Source of the DNA: Methylomonas koyamae | GTDB taxonomy: Bacteria > Pseudomonadota > Gammaproteobacteria > Methylococcales > Methylomonadaceae | Direction: 5' to 3' | DNA: 47,864 nucleotides | Assembly (NCBI GenBank): GCA_945877625.1 | Contig: CAMCSF010000003.1 | Location: 1 to 47,864 of the forward strand | In this document: positions 9,457 through 19,649 of the stretch, piece by piece | How the letters are laid out: each line of letters starts with the position of its first letter | Numbering within the stretch: the first letter of the stretch is position 1 | The notes under the pieces: model-generated | Seen by the model: the letters and a program-made list of their open reading frames with translations, nothing else | What the model was told of the DNA's origin: nothing | Databases searched by the model: none | Program-made: the position numbers and the translations under genes

Positions 9457-9791
9457 CATCTGATTACTTCTTAGGCTCATTATTATCTTTGTCAATTGTA
9501 TTGGGCCTGATTTTATTATTGTCTTGGTTTTTGAAACGTTTTTATAAACCAATCGCTGAGAAAAAAAATGCTTTATTAAAAATCCAAGCAAGTATTTCAG
9601 TTGGCCCTCATGAAAAAGTTGTATTACTAAAAGTAGCTGAACAATGGCTGATTCTAGGCGTAACTTCTAGCCAAGTAAATACCTTACTTACCTTACCTGC
9701 TGATGCGTTCTCTGAATCCGACCTCAATATATCGAATCAAACCGAATTAGCTAAATATTGGTGGGAATATTATAAAAATGCATCACTATGA
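9453..9791 (+). CDS. fliO: FliO, export-gate assembly protein
   Basis: FliO helps FliP assemble its pentamer. The 112-residue protein has one membrane helix near the N-terminus ([19 protein letters not shown]) followed by a small basic cytoplasmic domain with the usual [19 protein letters not shown] pattern. Both ends overlap the neighbours by 4 bp (ATGA), a sign of translational coupling. Confidence 0.93.
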   Translation: MTSDYFLGSLLSLSIVLGLILLLSWFLKRFYKPIAEKKNALLKIQASISVGPHEKVVLLKVAEQWLILGVTSSQVNTLLTLPADAFSESDLNISNQTELAKYWWEYYKNASL

Positions 9792-10552
9792 TTAAACTCC
9801 AACTCAAAAACTCACCATGGTACGGTAGCGCTTGCCTAATTGTTTTAAGCCTATTATTACCCTGTGGCGTTGAAGCTGCTATGCCATCTTTTGTTAATGC
9901 GACACCGACTGCAGGTGGCGGTCAGGCATATAGCCTGAATTTAGAATTATTGATTCTGTTAACCTCATTAACACTTCTACCATCAGTGGTATTAATGATG
10001 ACCAGCTTTACTCGCATCATTATTGTTTTATCACTATTTAGAATGGCACTCGGAACGCAAGGCACACCACCGAATCAAGTATTAATTGGTTTAGCACTAT
10101 TTTTGACCTTATTCGTCATGAGCCCTGTATTAGATAGAATTTATAGCGAAGCCTATATTCCTTTATCGGAAAACAAAATTTCAGTAATAACTGCGCTTGA
10201 GAGAGGTAGCGAACCGCTTAAAGAGTTTATGTTAAAACAAACTCGCCAAAGTGATTTAGCTTTGTATGTAAGACTATCTAATTCAGGGCCTGTAGAGTCT
10301 GAGGCCGATATAACTTTTCGTATTTTAGTACCAGCTTTTGTGACAAGTGAGTTAAAAACTGCATTCCAAATCGGTTTTGCAATCTTCATCCCGTTTTTGA
10401 TTATTGATATGGTGGTAGCCAGTGTCTTAATGGCAATGGGGATGATGATGTTGTCACCTGCCATGATATCTTTACCTTTTAAGATTATGCTATTCGTACT
10501 CGTTGATGGCTGGCAGTTATTACTCGGCTCTTTAGGCCAAAGTTTTAGTTAA
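9788..10552 (+). CDS. fliP: FliP, export-gate core protein
   Basis: FliP with FliQ and FliR forms the helical export gate. The 254 residues begin with a cleavable signal peptide (hydrophobic [14 protein letters not shown] then AMPS), then show the family core [42 protein letters not shown] and the C-terminal helices [32 protein letters not shown]. Length and motifs are normal. Confidence 0.98.
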   Translation: MIKLQLKNSPWYGSACLIVLSLLLPCGVEAAMPSFVNATPTAGGGQAYSLNLELLILLTSLTLLPSVVLMMTSFTRIIIVLSLFRMALGTQGTPPNQVLIGLALFLTLFVMSPVLDRIYSEAYIPLSENKISVITALERGSEPLKEFMLKQTRQSDLALYVRLSNSGPVESEADITFRILVPAFVTSELKTAFQIGFAIFIPFLIIDMVVASVLMAMGMMMLSPAMISLPFKIMLFVLVDGWQLLLGSLGQSFS

Positions 10553-10559
10553 AATCGCC

Positions 10560-10829
10560 ATGACTCCCGAAATAATCATGTCGATGGGTCGGCAAGCAAT
10601 TGAAGTGACCTTAATGGTAGCCACGCCTTTATTGCTGGTTACTTTAGTGATTGGCTTAATCGTCAGTATTTTTCAGGCAGCAACCCAAATCAACGAAACA
10701 ACGTTGTCGTTTATCCCTAAATTAGTAGGTATCTTTATCACGTTAATTATTGGCGGCTCTTGGATGTTGTCAGTACTTACTGATTACCTGCGTTCTGTGC
10801 TTAATAACATTCCCAATCTGGTCGACTAA
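10560..10829 (+). CDS. fliQ: FliQ, export-gate protein
   Basis: FliQ is the small two-helix subunit of the export gate. The 89 residues contain both helices (VTLMVATPLLLVTLVIGLIVSIFQAATQINE and LSFIPKLVGIFITLIIGGSWML) and the conserved QAATQINE..LSFIPK loop. It lies 7 bp after fliP. Confidence 0.97.
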   Translation: MTPEIIMSMGRQAIEVTLMVATPLLLVTLVIGLIVSIFQAATQINETTLSFIPKLVGIFITLIIGGSWMLSVLTDYLRSVLNNIPNLVD

Positions 10830-10838
10830 TCATCAAAA

Positions 10839-11615
10839 ATGGTTGAATTTACTACTCAACAACTTTATGGATTAGTGACTGCGTACTTTTGGCCATTAGT
10901 TCGGATATTAGGGCTATTTACTAGTGCACCGTTCTTTAGCAATCGTAGCGTTCCTGGCCAAGTGAGAGTTGCTCTGGGAACGGCTATGACATTCATTATT
11001 GCTCCCAATCTCCCCCCTTTTCCTGAACAAGATCCTTTATCTTGGACGGGGATTTTAATTGTAATCCAGCAGTTTCTAATTGGCATCTCAATTGGTTTTA
11101 CAATGCGACTGATATTTACCGGCATAGAATTAGCTGGCGAGATGATAGGTATGACGATGGGATTTGGTTTTGCGACATTTTTTGACCCTCAATCACAAGG
11201 GCGCTCATCTTCGTTAAGCCAAATACTGTCTTTATTAACCATGTTATTTCTTATTACCGGCAACTTTCATATTCTATTAATTGAATGTTTAGTTGAAAGC
11301 TTTAAAACCTTACCGATTGGCGAAGCAACACTTAATAAAAACAGCTTCAAACAATTAGCGCTTTGGGGAGGAGAGATTTTTTTTACAGGCCTACAACTAT
11401 CAATGCCAATAGTAACGGCTTTATTTATTATTAATATGGCACTTGGGATTTTAACTAGGGCTGCACCACAATTAAACCTATTCGGAATAGGCTTTCCGAT
11501 AACTTTATTAACAGGCTTGCTGATGTTTGACCTGATGCTACCCTATTGGTCAATACCTTTATTAGATTATGTGCAGAATGGCATTAATATGATTAAACAA
11601 TTAATACAAATTTAG
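10839..11615 (+). CDS. fliR: FliR, export-gate protein
   Basis: FliR is the single-copy gate subunit. The 258 residues form about six membrane helices, with the family pattern FWPLVRILGLFTSAPFFSNRSVPGQVRVALG near the N-terminus and GIELAGEMIGMTMGFGFATFFDPQSQGRSSSLSQ in the middle. It is the last gene of the fli run; flgL converges on it 54 bp away. It is separate from FlhB, not fused as in some species. Confidence 0.97.
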   Translation: MVEFTTQQLYGLVTAYFWPLVRILGLFTSAPFFSNRSVPGQVRVALGTAMTFIIAPNLPPFPEQDPLSWTGILIVIQQFLIGISIGFTMRLIFTGIELAGEMIGMTMGFGFATFFDPQSQGRSSSLSQILSLLTMLFLITGNFHILLIECLVESFKTLPIGEATLNKNSFKQLALWGGEIFFTGLQLSMPIVTALFIINMALGILTRAAPQLNLFGIGFPITLLTGLLMFDLMLPYWSIPLLDYVQNGINMIKQLIQI

Positions 11616-11651
11616 CATCAATCAGAGCCAAAAAATTAGCGATCACGAATG

Positions 11652-11666
11652 GCTATTAAAAATAGC
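11652..11666. terminator. Weak AT-rich hairpin between convergent fliR and flgL
   Basis: GCTATT-AAA-AATAGC forms a 6-bp stem in the short gap between the two convergent operons. It lacks GC content and a clear U-tract, so terminator function is only suggested by position. Confidence 0.25.
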
Positions 11667-11669
11667 TGG

Positions 11670-12575
11670 TTAACCAATAAAATTAAATAAACTTAGATTA
11701 TTAGTTTGTGCAAAAGTTTTCTGAGCTGCTTGCAAAATCATTTGTTGTCGCGCTAAATCTGACAATGCTTTGTTGTAATCAAGATCTTTGAGCGATGATA
11801 AGGTTTGTCCATAACTTAAATCCTTGTCAGAACCTAGCGAATTCAAACTATCAATTTCTTGCATCCGTGTACCAACCGAGGCACGTGAGTTATTGACTTG
11901 ATTCATGGCCGAATTAAGACTCGTTGCTAATTCTGCCAATGAAGTCTGACGAGAAGAAGCCGAAGCTGAACCTGATTTTAAAACATCAATGGTACTTTTT
12001 AATTTGTTAAAAAAATCAGCATTATTAGGGAATAAACTTTCGCCATTAATACTAATATCCATTGAACGAAAAGTATCGACTTTTACACTGACTTGCTCTT
12101 GAGCACCCTGATAACTTACAACACCATTTGATACTGCAAATGGCTTGATATCTGTATTTTGTCCAGCAAATAGATAATGCCCTGCCCCATCCGTAGAGTT
12201 TGCCAATGCTAATAATTGGTTATATTGACCTTCTAATGCACTACCAATATAGCTGAGTTGATCACTAGACAAAACACCATTACCGGCAGAAATAACTTGC
12301 TCGTTGATACTTTGTAAAGTTTCTGTGATGGTCGATAAAGTGCCATCAACAATGCCCAAAGTACTTTGCAAAGACAATCGATTTTTAGCGTATTGAGTGT
12401 TAATCGCAGAGGACTGTTGCACTTCTAAAACCTGAGCCGAAGCAACTGGATCATCAGATGGCGAAATCATTTTTCTACCGCTTGAAACCTGCATAGAAAT
12501 TTTATCTAACTTGCTTTGTTGCTCCATTAATCGCGAGCTAGCGCCATTAAAAATACTATTGGTACTAATACGCAT
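11670..12575 (-). CDS. flgL: FlgL, hook-filament junction protein (HAP3)
   Basis: FlgL links FlgK to the first flagellin. The 301 residues have the flagellin-like N-terminus (MRISTNSIFNGASSRLMEQQSKLDKISMQVSSGRKMISPSDDPVASAQVLE) and a C-terminal coiled coil ending NLSLFNFIG. It is 13 bp downstream of flgK and should share its sigma-28 promoter. Confidence 0.97.
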   Translation of the reverse strand: MRISTNSIFNGASSRLMEQQSKLDKISMQVSSGRKMISPSDDPVASAQVLEVQQSSAINTQYAKNRLSLQSTLGIVDGTLSTITETLQSINEQVISAGNGVLSSDQLSYIGSALEGQYNQLLALANSTDGAGHYLFAGQNTDIKPFAVSNGVVSYQGAQEQVSVKVDTFRSMDISINGESLFPNNADFFNKLKSTIDVLKSGSASASSRQTSLAELATSLNSAMNQVNNSRASVGTRMQEIDSLNSLGSDKDLSYGQTLSSLKDLDYNKALSDLARQQMILQAAQKTFAQTNNLSLFNFIG

Positions 12576-12588
12576 TGGCTATTCTCCT

Positions 12589-13974
12589 TTAATTAACTGC
12601 AAGCAAACTATCAAATAGTTTTTGAGATGTTTGAATCACTTTTCCTGCTGCCTGATAGGCTTGTTGATATTTTAATAAATTAGCGGCTTCTTCATCTAAA
12701 TTGACACCAGAAACATTTTGTATAGCCGCATCAGCTTGTTTAGTAATATTGTCTGCTGAGGTTGAACTTAACTCTAATTCTCTGGTTTTACTACCAATCT
12801 GATTAACCATTTTTGCATAAGCCGTCTGAAAACTGATGGTACCACCATTCATAACTGGCTTGGTTTGCAAGTCAATCATTTTTAGAATATTGCCATTATC
12901 GCCTGACCTAACTGGATTATTAGACGATGCCGCAGCAATTTGACTATTATTTGTCAGATTTAAACTAATACTTGATCCATCAGCAGAAATAGCAAAAAAA
13001 TCGCCGCCTGGGTTACCATCTGCCGTAAAACCTTGAGCATTTTGATCATTCATGCTTTGGGCAAAGGCTTTCATAATATCAGTTAATGCGTTTTCAGCTT
13101 TAGCTAAATCCCCTGATCTAAAATCTAACAAGCCTCTCAAAGCACCACCACCTAGATTATTAGGTGTAATCGTTGCTTGAGCATCATTTGAACCATAAGC
13201 CACGTCTAACTGACTGGCATCAGAAGCTGATTGCACCGAATAGAGCTTATATATCGCCCCATTCACAACCAAAGGTTGACCATTAGCAATGTAAACATCG
13301 TATCGATCATCTTGCCTGACCACATTGGCTTTAACTTGCTTACTGAGATCATCCACCAATTTATCGCGCGCATCTAAAAGATCATTAACCGGTTTACCAT
13401 TAGCGGCTGTTTGTGCTTGACCTATAACAGAGTTTAAGACTGAAATTTGCTCCGCTATATTATTAATATCATCGACACTGGTAGTAATTTGATCATTAAT
13501 GCCTTTACCGAAACTTTTCAATCTATATTGTAAATCGTTAAAACGCGAGGTTAAAGCATCTGCAGTGGTTAACAAAGCCTCTCTTGCGGGCTCATCGCTC
13601 GGCGCTGATGATAGATTGTGTAAGCCATTGAAAAACTCCTGCATGGCTGGCGACAAGCCAGCATCAGGATCAGAAAGCATGTTGTTAATCTGTTGGATTT
13701 GATCAAATTGAGTTTGCAATTGACTACTGGTCGCTTGTGCCGAAACTTTATTATCGACTAAGAAACTGTTGTAAGCTCTCTGCACGCTGGCGACTTGAAC
13801 ACCCGAACCATTATTGGCATAGCCCATAATCGAATCAGGCATGATCGCCACTTGTTGAACCGACTGACGGCTATAGCCAGGAGTAGCAGCATTAGCAATA
13901 TTTTGGCCTGTAGTATTGATTCCCGCTTGAGCGGCGACCAATGCACTTTGTGCGATACTGAAAATGTTAGCCAT
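12589..13974 (-). CDS. flgK: FlgK, hook-filament junction protein (HAP1)
   Basis: FlgK caps the end of the hook before the filament. The 461 residues start with the rod-type signature (IFSIAQSALVAAQAGINTTGQNIANAATPGYSRQSV) and end with the helical YQQAYQAAGKVIQTSQKLFDSLLAV. It is shorter than the enterobacterial protein (about 550), the loss being in the exposed middle domain. AAGGAGG precedes the ATG. A sigma-28 promoter lies 46 bp upstream, so flgKL are probably late genes. Confidence 0.97.
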   Translation of the reverse strand: MANIFSIAQSALVAAQAGINTTGQNIANAATPGYSRQSVQQVAIMPDSIMGYANNGSGVQVASVQRAYNSFLVDNKVSAQATSSQLQTQFDQIQQINNMLSDPDAGLSPAMQEFFNGLHNLSSAPSDEPAREALLTTADALTSRFNDLQYRLKSFGKGINDQITTSVDDINNIAEQISVLNSVIGQAQTAANGKPVNDLLDARDKLVDDLSKQVKANVVRQDDRYDVYIANGQPLVVNGAIYKLYSVQSASDASQLDVAYGSNDAQATITPNNLGGGALRGLLDFRSGDLAKAENALTDIMKAFAQSMNDQNAQGFTADGNPGGDFFAISADGSSISLNLTNNSQIAAASSNNPVRSGDNGNILKMIDLQTKPVMNGGTISFQTAYAKMVNQIGSKTRELELSSTSADNITKQADAAIQNVSGVNLDEEAANLLKYQQAYQAAGKVIQTSQKLFDSLLAVN

Positions 13975-14019
13975 ATTGCCTCCTTGGATAAGCGTGTAAT
14001 AAGTTAAACCGATACTGCT

Positions 14020-14046
14020 ATAACGACCGGAAATTTGAAAACTTGA
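14020..14046 (-). promoter_or_regulatory. Sigma-28 (FliA) promoter of flgKL
   Basis: On the minus strand TCAAGTTT, exactly 11 bases, then GTCGTTAT, against the FliA consensus TAAAGTTT-N11-GCCGATAA (7/8 and 5/8 matches). It ends 46 bp before the flgK ATG in the 89-bp flgJ-flgK gap. The -10 matches the one before flgM (GCCGTTAT) in seven of eight positions. Confidence 0.75.
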
Positions 14047-14063
14047 TAGTATTTAAAAAATAA

Positions 14064-15008
14064 TTAGCTGGACTCAATCCGCTGAATCACTTTCATCAAT
14101 TTATTGGCGTAAGCTGGATCGGTTGCATAACCGGCTTTTTGCAAACCTTGAGCAAAACCTTGAGGGGTTTGACCATTAGCAATTACATTGCCATAGCGAG
14201 GACTATTGCTTAATAACTGCGCATAATCACGAAATGCTTCAGATTCAGAATTATAGGCTTTAAACCTAGCAACCACTTTTCTAGGCACACCATCGATGTA
14301 TTCTGTCGTGGTAATTTCTGCAACTTTGCCTTTCCAATCAGATCCGGCTTTAATCCCGAACAGATTATGACTAGAACTGCCATCAGCCATATTGATTTCA
14401 CGCTGCCCCCAACCACTCTCCAATGCGGCCTGCGCCAGAATAAATGACGATGGAATGCCAGTTAACTGCTCGGCTTGTTTGGCATGAGATTGCATTTTGT
14501 TGCAAAAATCTTGAACCGAGCCTGATGCCGAAGGGTTTTTTGAAACTGATGCCGATTTATCCATCATACTCAAATCAATATCGGCCATTGGTGCCAAATG
14601 AGCGATATTTCTTAACACGGCTGAGCGTAAATGACTTTCCGCTACATTAGGCAGCAGATTCGAGGCGACATAAGCTGTCGATTGTTTTTGAGATAAAGCT
14701 GCATCGGGATTATTTTTATTTATTTGCTGGATTAGCATATCCGCCAAGCCCATACCGCGATTAGCAAGGGTTTGACTGAGCTGTTGGTCGTACATTGATG
14801 TGTACAATGCTTTTTCATGACTTTCAAATAATCCACCTTCCGGCGTCGCTTTGCGCATACTTTGCAACATCATGTTAATGAACAAGGCTTCAAATTGCTT
14901 GGCAGATTGTTTTAACGCTTCGGGTGAATTCTGTTGCGCCATATTTCTTAACTTAGCGACACCTTGCACATCCATCGCCAAATCATTATTACTCACCAAA
15001 CCAGCCAT
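14064..15008 (-). CDS. flgJ: FlgJ, rod-capping protein with peptidoglycan hydrolase domain
   Basis: FlgJ caps the growing rod and opens the cell wall for it. The 314 residues contain the N-terminal rod scaffold domain (FEALFINMMLQSMRKATPEGGLFES) and, after a linker, a C-terminal glucosaminidase-type domain (GIPSSFILAQAALESGWGQRE ... HNLFGIKAGSDWKG ... FRDYAQLLSNSPRYG). This two-domain form is typical of beta/gammaproteobacteria. GAGGTG precedes the ATG and overlaps the end of flgI. Confidence 0.97.
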   Translation of the reverse strand: MAGLVSNNDLAMDVQGVAKLRNMAQQNSPEALKQSAKQFEALFINMMLQSMRKATPEGGLFESHEKALYTSMYDQQLSQTLANRGMGLADMLIQQINKNNPDAALSQKQSTAYVASNLLPNVAESHLRSAVLRNIAHLAPMADIDLSMMDKSASVSKNPSASGSVQDFCNKMQSHAKQAEQLTGIPSSFILAQAALESGWGQREINMADGSSSHNLFGIKAGSDWKGKVAEITTTEYIDGVPRKVVARFKAYNSESEAFRDYAQLLSNSPRYGNVIANGQTPQGFAQGLQKAGYATDPAYANKLMKVIQRIESS

Positions 15009-15009
15009 A

Positions 15010-16068
15010 TTAAATCACCTCAAGTTCGGCATGTAAGGCGCCGGCAGCTTTCATTGACTGTAAAATCACCAACAAATCTTGCGGTGATGCACCGATACTA
15101 TTTAAAGCTTTAACCACATCCGACAATAAAACCCCAGAATTCAAGACCATCATTTTACCTACCGATGCAGGTACAGGCTGAGTGACCAATGGATTGTCAC
15201 TAACAACAATCGAAATATCACCATGCGATACCGCACAATTATCCAAAGTTACAGCCTGATTCATCACCACCGAACCAGAACGGGTGTTTAAGACGACTTT
15301 GGGCACAACAGGCTCAGCAGGAACATCTAACATTTCCATTTGACCAATAAATGCCACTCTATCGTTGTAATTTTGTGGTGCACGCACTTGAATCACGCGA
15401 CCATTTTGGGCTTGTGCAGCGCCATTACCAAAGCGCAAATTAAGCACTTCAGCAATCCGCCCCGCGGTACTAAAGTCGTTATCTTTCAGTTCGAGCATGA
15501 CATAATTTTCATCACCCAAACTACTTTCCACTAACCGCTCGACAGTCGCACCATTTTTAATCATGCTGACTTTACCCGCCAAGGCTTGAGGCCCTGACGC
15601 GATGGGTGTTAAACCATTACCAATAGTTAGATTGCCTTGCGCAATGGCATAGATTTGACCATCAGCCCCTTTCAATGGCGTCATTAATAAGGTCCCTCCA
15701 CGCAAACTTTTGGCGGTACCGATTGAAGAAACCGTTACATCAAAGGTTTGTCCAGGTTGAGAAAAGCCTTCCATTTGACCGGTTACCATCACTGCTGCAA
15801 GATTTCTACTTTTAGGATTAGTCCCTGGCGGCAAATTAACCCCCATTTGCTGCATCAGATTCAAAACCGTTTGATTGGTAAATGGGGTTTGGTCTCCAGT
15901 TCCTTCCAAGCCACTCACTAAGCCATAACCAATCACCTGATTATGTCTAACGCCTTGAACTCCTACTAAATCTTTAATTCGTTGAGCGTTAGCAATAGAG
16001 GGATAAATCAACACAATGGCTAAACAGACATTGAACCAGCGTGACTTTTTAGTGCAAACAATGTTCAT
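15010..16068 (-). CDS. flgI: FlgI, flagellar P-ring protein
   Basis: FlgI forms the periplasmic P ring that bushes the rod. The 352-residue precursor has a signal peptide (WFNVCLAIVLIYPSIANA) and then the highly conserved RIKDLVGVQGVRHNQVIGYGLVSGLEGTGDQTPFTNQT segment; the C-terminus reads LNSIGASPQDLLVILQSMKAAGALHAELEVI. Its ATG overlaps the flgH stop (ATGA). Presence of P and L rings shows a Gram-negative cell. Confidence 0.98.
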   Translation of the reverse strand: MNIVCTKKSRWFNVCLAIVLIYPSIANAQRIKDLVGVQGVRHNQVIGYGLVSGLEGTGDQTPFTNQTVLNLMQQMGVNLPPGTNPKSRNLAAVMVTGQMEGFSQPGQTFDVTVSSIGTAKSLRGGTLLMTPLKGADGQIYAIAQGNLTIGNGLTPIASGPQALAGKVSMIKNGATVERLVESSLGDENYVMLELKDNDFSTAGRIAEVLNLRFGNGAAQAQNGRVIQVRAPQNYNDRVAFIGQMEMLDVPAEPVVPKVVLNTRSGSVVMNQAVTLDNCAVSHGDISIVVSDNPLVTQPVPASVGKMMVLNSGVLLSDVVKALNSIGASPQDLLVILQSMKAAGALHAELEVI

Positions 16069-16718
16069 AACAGCAATACTGTAGAGAAGATTCGATTCAG
16101 CGATTTTAATATTTCAGCAGGATCTACTTGGGTGTTGGTGCGGTATTCGACTCTAGCGTCGGCTAATTTAGTTGAAGGTATCGTATTGCCAATCTCGATA
16201 GTGATAGGGGTAACCACGCCTGATAAGCGAATAAACTCTGTGCCTTTATCCATGCCAATTTGCTTTTCACCACTGACCAACAAATTGCCATTAGGTAATA
16301 CTTCGATCACTGTCACAGCAATACTGCCAGAGAAGTTGTAACTAGCACTACCCGCGGCTTTGCCATCAGATTGAATTTTGGTTTCCTCAGCCGCTTCCAT
16401 GCCTGCAATTTTCAAACCAAACATTTTGTCCAAATGTGCATCAATCTTACCGGTTTTGTTATCTGACGCGGTATTCTTCTTATCAGCAGAAACCTTTTCT
16501 CTAATAACAACCGTTAAAACATCGCCTACAGCACGAGCACGGTAGTCCTCAAACAAAGGTCGAAATGAAGCAGCTTGAAAAATAGCGCCATTCTTACTGA
16601 CAGGAGGCGGCATGACCGCTTCGGGACGAGCGGTGGTCTGATGCGGCACAATTGATGTTGGTGCTACAGCACAACCGGTCAGCACCAAAAACATAGTCAT
16701 CAATAAACAGCGGATCAT
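16065..16718 (-). CDS. flgH: FlgH, flagellar L-ring lipoprotein
   Basis: FlgH forms the outer-membrane L ring. The 217-residue precursor starts with a lipoprotein signal (MIRCLLMTMFLVLTGC, lipobox LTGC) and shows the family features LFEDYRARAVGDVLTVVIREKVSADK, SGSIAVTVIEVLPNGNLLVSGEKQIG and VDPAEILKSLNRI. It is 16 bp after flgG. Confidence 0.97.
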   Translation of the reverse strand: MIRCLLMTMFLVLTGCAVAPTSIVPHQTTARPEAVMPPPVSKNGAIFQAASFRPLFEDYRARAVGDVLTVVIREKVSADKKNTASDNKTGKIDAHLDKMFGLKIAGMEAAEETKIQSDGKAAGSASYNFSGSIAVTVIEVLPNGNLLVSGEKQIGMDKGTEFIRLSGVVTPITIEIGNTIPSTKLADARVEYRTNTQVDPAEILKSLNRIFSTVLLL

Positions 16719-16734
16719 ATTGATTCTCTAACTA

Positions 16735-17517
16735 TTACAACTGAGCAAGTTTTTGTAACATTTGATCAGAAGTAGTAATCGCTTTACTACTAATTTCATA
16801 CGCTCGCTGGGCTTGAATCATATTGGTCATTTCTTCAACCACGTTAACATTAGACGTTTCTATATAACGCTGTGCCAGATAGCCCATCCCATTACTATCG
16901 GGAAGATTAACAACTGGCGCACCGGAAGCAGCCGTTTCCACATAAAGATTTTCACCTTTTGCTTCTAATCCGGCTGGATTGATAAAGCTGGCTAATTCGA
17001 TAGCACCAATTTGATTCGGAGTCACAGCACCAGGCTGAGTAACCGAGACGGTGCCATCACGACCAACGGTTAAGCTCAATGCATCGATAGGTACAAACAT
17101 TGCCGGCTGGACTTGATAACCACTCGATGTCACTAACTGACCTTGACTATCAACCTGAAAAGAGCCATCACGGGTATATGCCAAAGTACCATCCGGCATC
17201 ATGACTTGGAAAAACCCTGAGCCTTGAATAGCAACATCTTTATCATTACCGGTTTGTTGTAAGTTACCTTGTGTAAACAAGCGCTCTGCAGCCACTGCTT
17301 TCACCCCGGTTCCCAACTGCAATCCTGATGGCAACTGGGTTTGCTGAGATGACTGGGCACCAGGTTGACGAATATTCTGATACAACAAGTCCTCAAACAC
17401 CGCTCGGGAACGTTTAAAACCGTTAGTACCAACATTAGCTAAATTATTGGTAATAACATCAAGCTGAGTTTGCTGAGCTTCTAGTCCCGTTTTAGCAATC
17501 CATAATGACCGTATCAT
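16735..17517 (-). CDS. flgG: FlgG, distal rod protein
   Basis: FlgG builds the distal rod. The 260 residues have the normal length and the rod signature [43 protein letters not shown] and C-terminal [27 protein letters not shown] good GAGGGG site precedes the ATG. Confidence 0.98.
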   Translation of the reverse strand: MIRSLWIAKTGLEAQQTQLDVITNNLANVGTNGFKRSRAVFEDLLYQNIRQPGAQSSQQTQLPSGLQLGTGVKAVAAERLFTQGNLQQTGNDKDVAIQGSGFFQVMMPDGTLAYTRDGSFQVDSQGQLVTSSGYQVQPAMFVPIDALSLTVGRDGTVSVTQPGAVTPNQIGAIELASFINPAGLEAKGENLYVETAASGAPVVNLPDSNGMGYLAQRYIETSNVNVVEEMTNMIQAQRAYEISSKAITTSDQMLQKLAQL

Positions 17518-17549
17518 AGCCCCTCTTTATTTAATAATCGTGATGAGCA

Positions 17550-18290
17550 TTAGCTCAGGTTCATAATCTGACTAGCTTTGGTCGCATTATCTTCAGCTTT
17601 TTTCAGCATGTCGATTTGCATTTCAAACTGGCGCCCCAAACTAATCATCTTAACCATGGTTTCAACCACATTGACGTTACTATCTTCCAATGCCCCGCCT
17701 TGTACACGCACCGATAAATCCGCTGGTGCAGGAGCACCATCAGTAGTACGAAACAAACCATCATCGCCTCGCTTCAGGGTTTCCTGAGGGGGATTGACTA
17801 ATTTGATTCGACCAATCATTTCCATAGCCACCGGCGTAGTTCCCGGCACCAATGAAGAAATCGTGCCATCTTTACCGATCATCAACGGCGAATCGTACTG
17901 AAGTGTAATTGGTCCGTTTTCACCCACCACAACCTGCCCCGCTTCGGTTTGCAAGGTACCGTTTTGATTCACTTTTAAGGAACCTGCTCTGGTATAAGCC
18001 TCGCTACCATCAGCGGCTTGAACCGCAATCCATCCATTGCCCTCAATGGCCATGTCTAAATTACGCCCCGTTTGCTGAATAGCACCGGGTGAAAAATTAG
18101 CACCTGCTGTTTGATCAACAACATGAACCCGAGTCTGCAAGCCTTTACCGAAAATAGGCACTGCGCGAAAACTATCAATTTGCTCGCGAAATCCTGTAGT
18201 CGCTGCATTTGCCATATTATGAGAAACAGTGGTCTGCTGCTCCATAATATGTTTAGCGCCAGTCATAGCGGTATAAATTAAACGATCCAT
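17550..18290 (-). CDS. flgF: FlgF, proximal rod protein
   Basis: FlgF is a minor rod subunit. The 246 residues begin MDRLIYTAMTGAKHIMEQQTTVSHNMANAATTGFREQ and end with EDSNVNVVETMVKMISLGRQFEMQIDML, both typical. It sits between flgE and flgG as in most proteobacteria. Confidence 0.97.
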   Translation of the reverse strand: MDRLIYTAMTGAKHIMEQQTTVSHNMANAATTGFREQIDSFRAVPIFGKGLQTRVHVVDQTAGANFSPGAIQQTGRNLDMAIEGNGWIAVQAADGSEAYTRAGSLKVNQNGTLQTEAGQVVVGENGPITLQYDSPLMIGKDGTISSLVPGTTPVAMEMIGRIKLVNPPQETLKRGDDGLFRTTDGAPAPADLSVRVQGGALEDSNVNVVETMVKMISLGRQFEMQIDMLKKAEDNATKASQIMNLS

Positions 18291-18324
18291 ATCAATAATC
18301 CCAAAACGATAAGAAATTTAAGCG

Positions 18325-19620
18325 TTAACGTGACAGATTAACTATATTCTGCAAAATTTCATCCTTTTTCTTCGAAACTTCCGCTGCTGATTGAAACGCC
18401 CTTTGTGCTGAAATTAATTTCATCATTTCTGTGGTTAAATCAATATTAGAATCCTCAGTAGCAGAACCTTCGATAGAACCGAATTTCAGATCAGCATTTG
18501 AACTGGTAGAATCTATCATATTAGGGCTCTTTTCCCATTTACCTGAAAATGGGACCGGACTACCATCCCAACCGACACTGAAACTAGCACTTTCTTTCCA
18601 TTTATTACCCCCCGTTGCTATTAATCCATTTAAATTATCAAATCTTATCAATGCAACTTGAGCTACTTTAACACTATTACCATTACTATATTCGGTCGTG
18701 ATGACGCCGTTTGGCGCTACTTTATAGCTCACCACATCACCTTTTCCAAAACCATCTTGCCGATTACTTTCTGCAGCAAAACTACCACTATATTGACTGG
18801 TCCCAGCAAAATTTAAGTTAAAATTAGGTGAGTTAAAATCGGTACTACCGTAGGGATCATTAAACGTCATATTTGGATCACCATCAATTACCAACGCACC
18901 CGAAGAAAAATTTAATGAAATACTATTTTCTGCAGGATATATTTTAGATGGAATTGCCAATGAATCAACCAACTGAGAATTAACCGCCCATGTTGAAGTA
19001 TCTTTTTTAGTATAAAAAGTTTTCAAATCATATTGATCACCATTATCATTATACACTTTGGTAACTGTTGAATGATTATAGGTTTTAGGATCTATAGAAT
19101 TAAAATCAACATCAATTGGATCAACCCTTGAATCTAAAGTAAGCTTTAAATCCACATTCTTTGTTGGAGTGGATTCATTTGTAGTAGGTATTTTTATAGG
19201 AACTAAGTCAACATCCGAAGCCTTTTGATAACCCGTTAGTCTATCTCCAGCCATATTGACAACATACCCCTCGCTATCGACCGAAAACTGACCATTGCGG
19301 GAATAAACAACTTCACCGCTGTTAGTATTAGTATTGGTAGTATTGCTATTAGTCGTTTTGCTTTCCAATCTAAACAAACTATTACCATTAATAGCCATAT
19401 CAAGCGGATTACTGGTAGCAGTAATATTGCCTTGCGTGAAATTCTGAATAGAATCTACACGTCTAACATTGTTACCTACCGGTGATAAAGCGCTAGCAAT
19501 AATATCGTTAAAACTAGCACCTTTAAAACCAACCGTATTAGCATTAGCGATGTTATTGCCTAATATTTCAAGATTACGCTGCGCGGCTTGTAAAGCCGAT
19601 GGATCAAGTTGAAAACCCAT
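18325..19620 (-). CDS. flgE: FlgE, hook protein
   Basis: FlgE polymerises into the hook. The 431 residues start MGFQLDPSALQAAQRNLEILGNNIANANTVGFKGASFNDI and end EDSNIDLTTEMMKLISAQRAFQSAAEVSKKKDEILQNIVNL. A Thr/Asn run (around residue 85-100) is coded by a short AATACT-type repeat and lies in an exposed domain. AAGGA precedes the ATG. Confidence 0.97.
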   Translation of the reverse strand: MGFQLDPSALQAAQRNLEILGNNIANANTVGFKGASFNDIIASALSPVGNNVRRVDSIQNFTQGNITATSNPLDMAINGNSLFRLESKTTNSNTTNTNTNSGEVVYSRNGQFSVDSEGYVVNMAGDRLTGYQKASDVDLVPIKIPTTNESTPTKNVDLKLTLDSRVDPIDVDFNSIDPKTYNHSTVTKVYNDNGDQYDLKTFYTKKDTSTWAVNSQLVDSLAIPSKIYPAENSISLNFSSGALVIDGDPNMTFNDPYGSTDFNSPNFNLNFAGTSQYSGSFAAESNRQDGFGKGDVVSYKVAPNGVITTEYSNGNSVKVAQVALIRFDNLNGLIATGGNKWKESASFSVGWDGSPVPFSGKWEKSPNMIDSTSSNADLKFGSIEGSATEDSNIDLTTEMMKLISAQRAFQSAAEVSKKKDEILQNIVNLSR

Positions 19621-19649
19621 AATAATTCCTTGATTTTTACTCTAAATAA

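Noticed and set aside
12589-13974. Short FlgK (461 residues) as a truncated gene
   Set aside because: Both conserved termini are intact and FlgK length varies widely in the exposed middle part.
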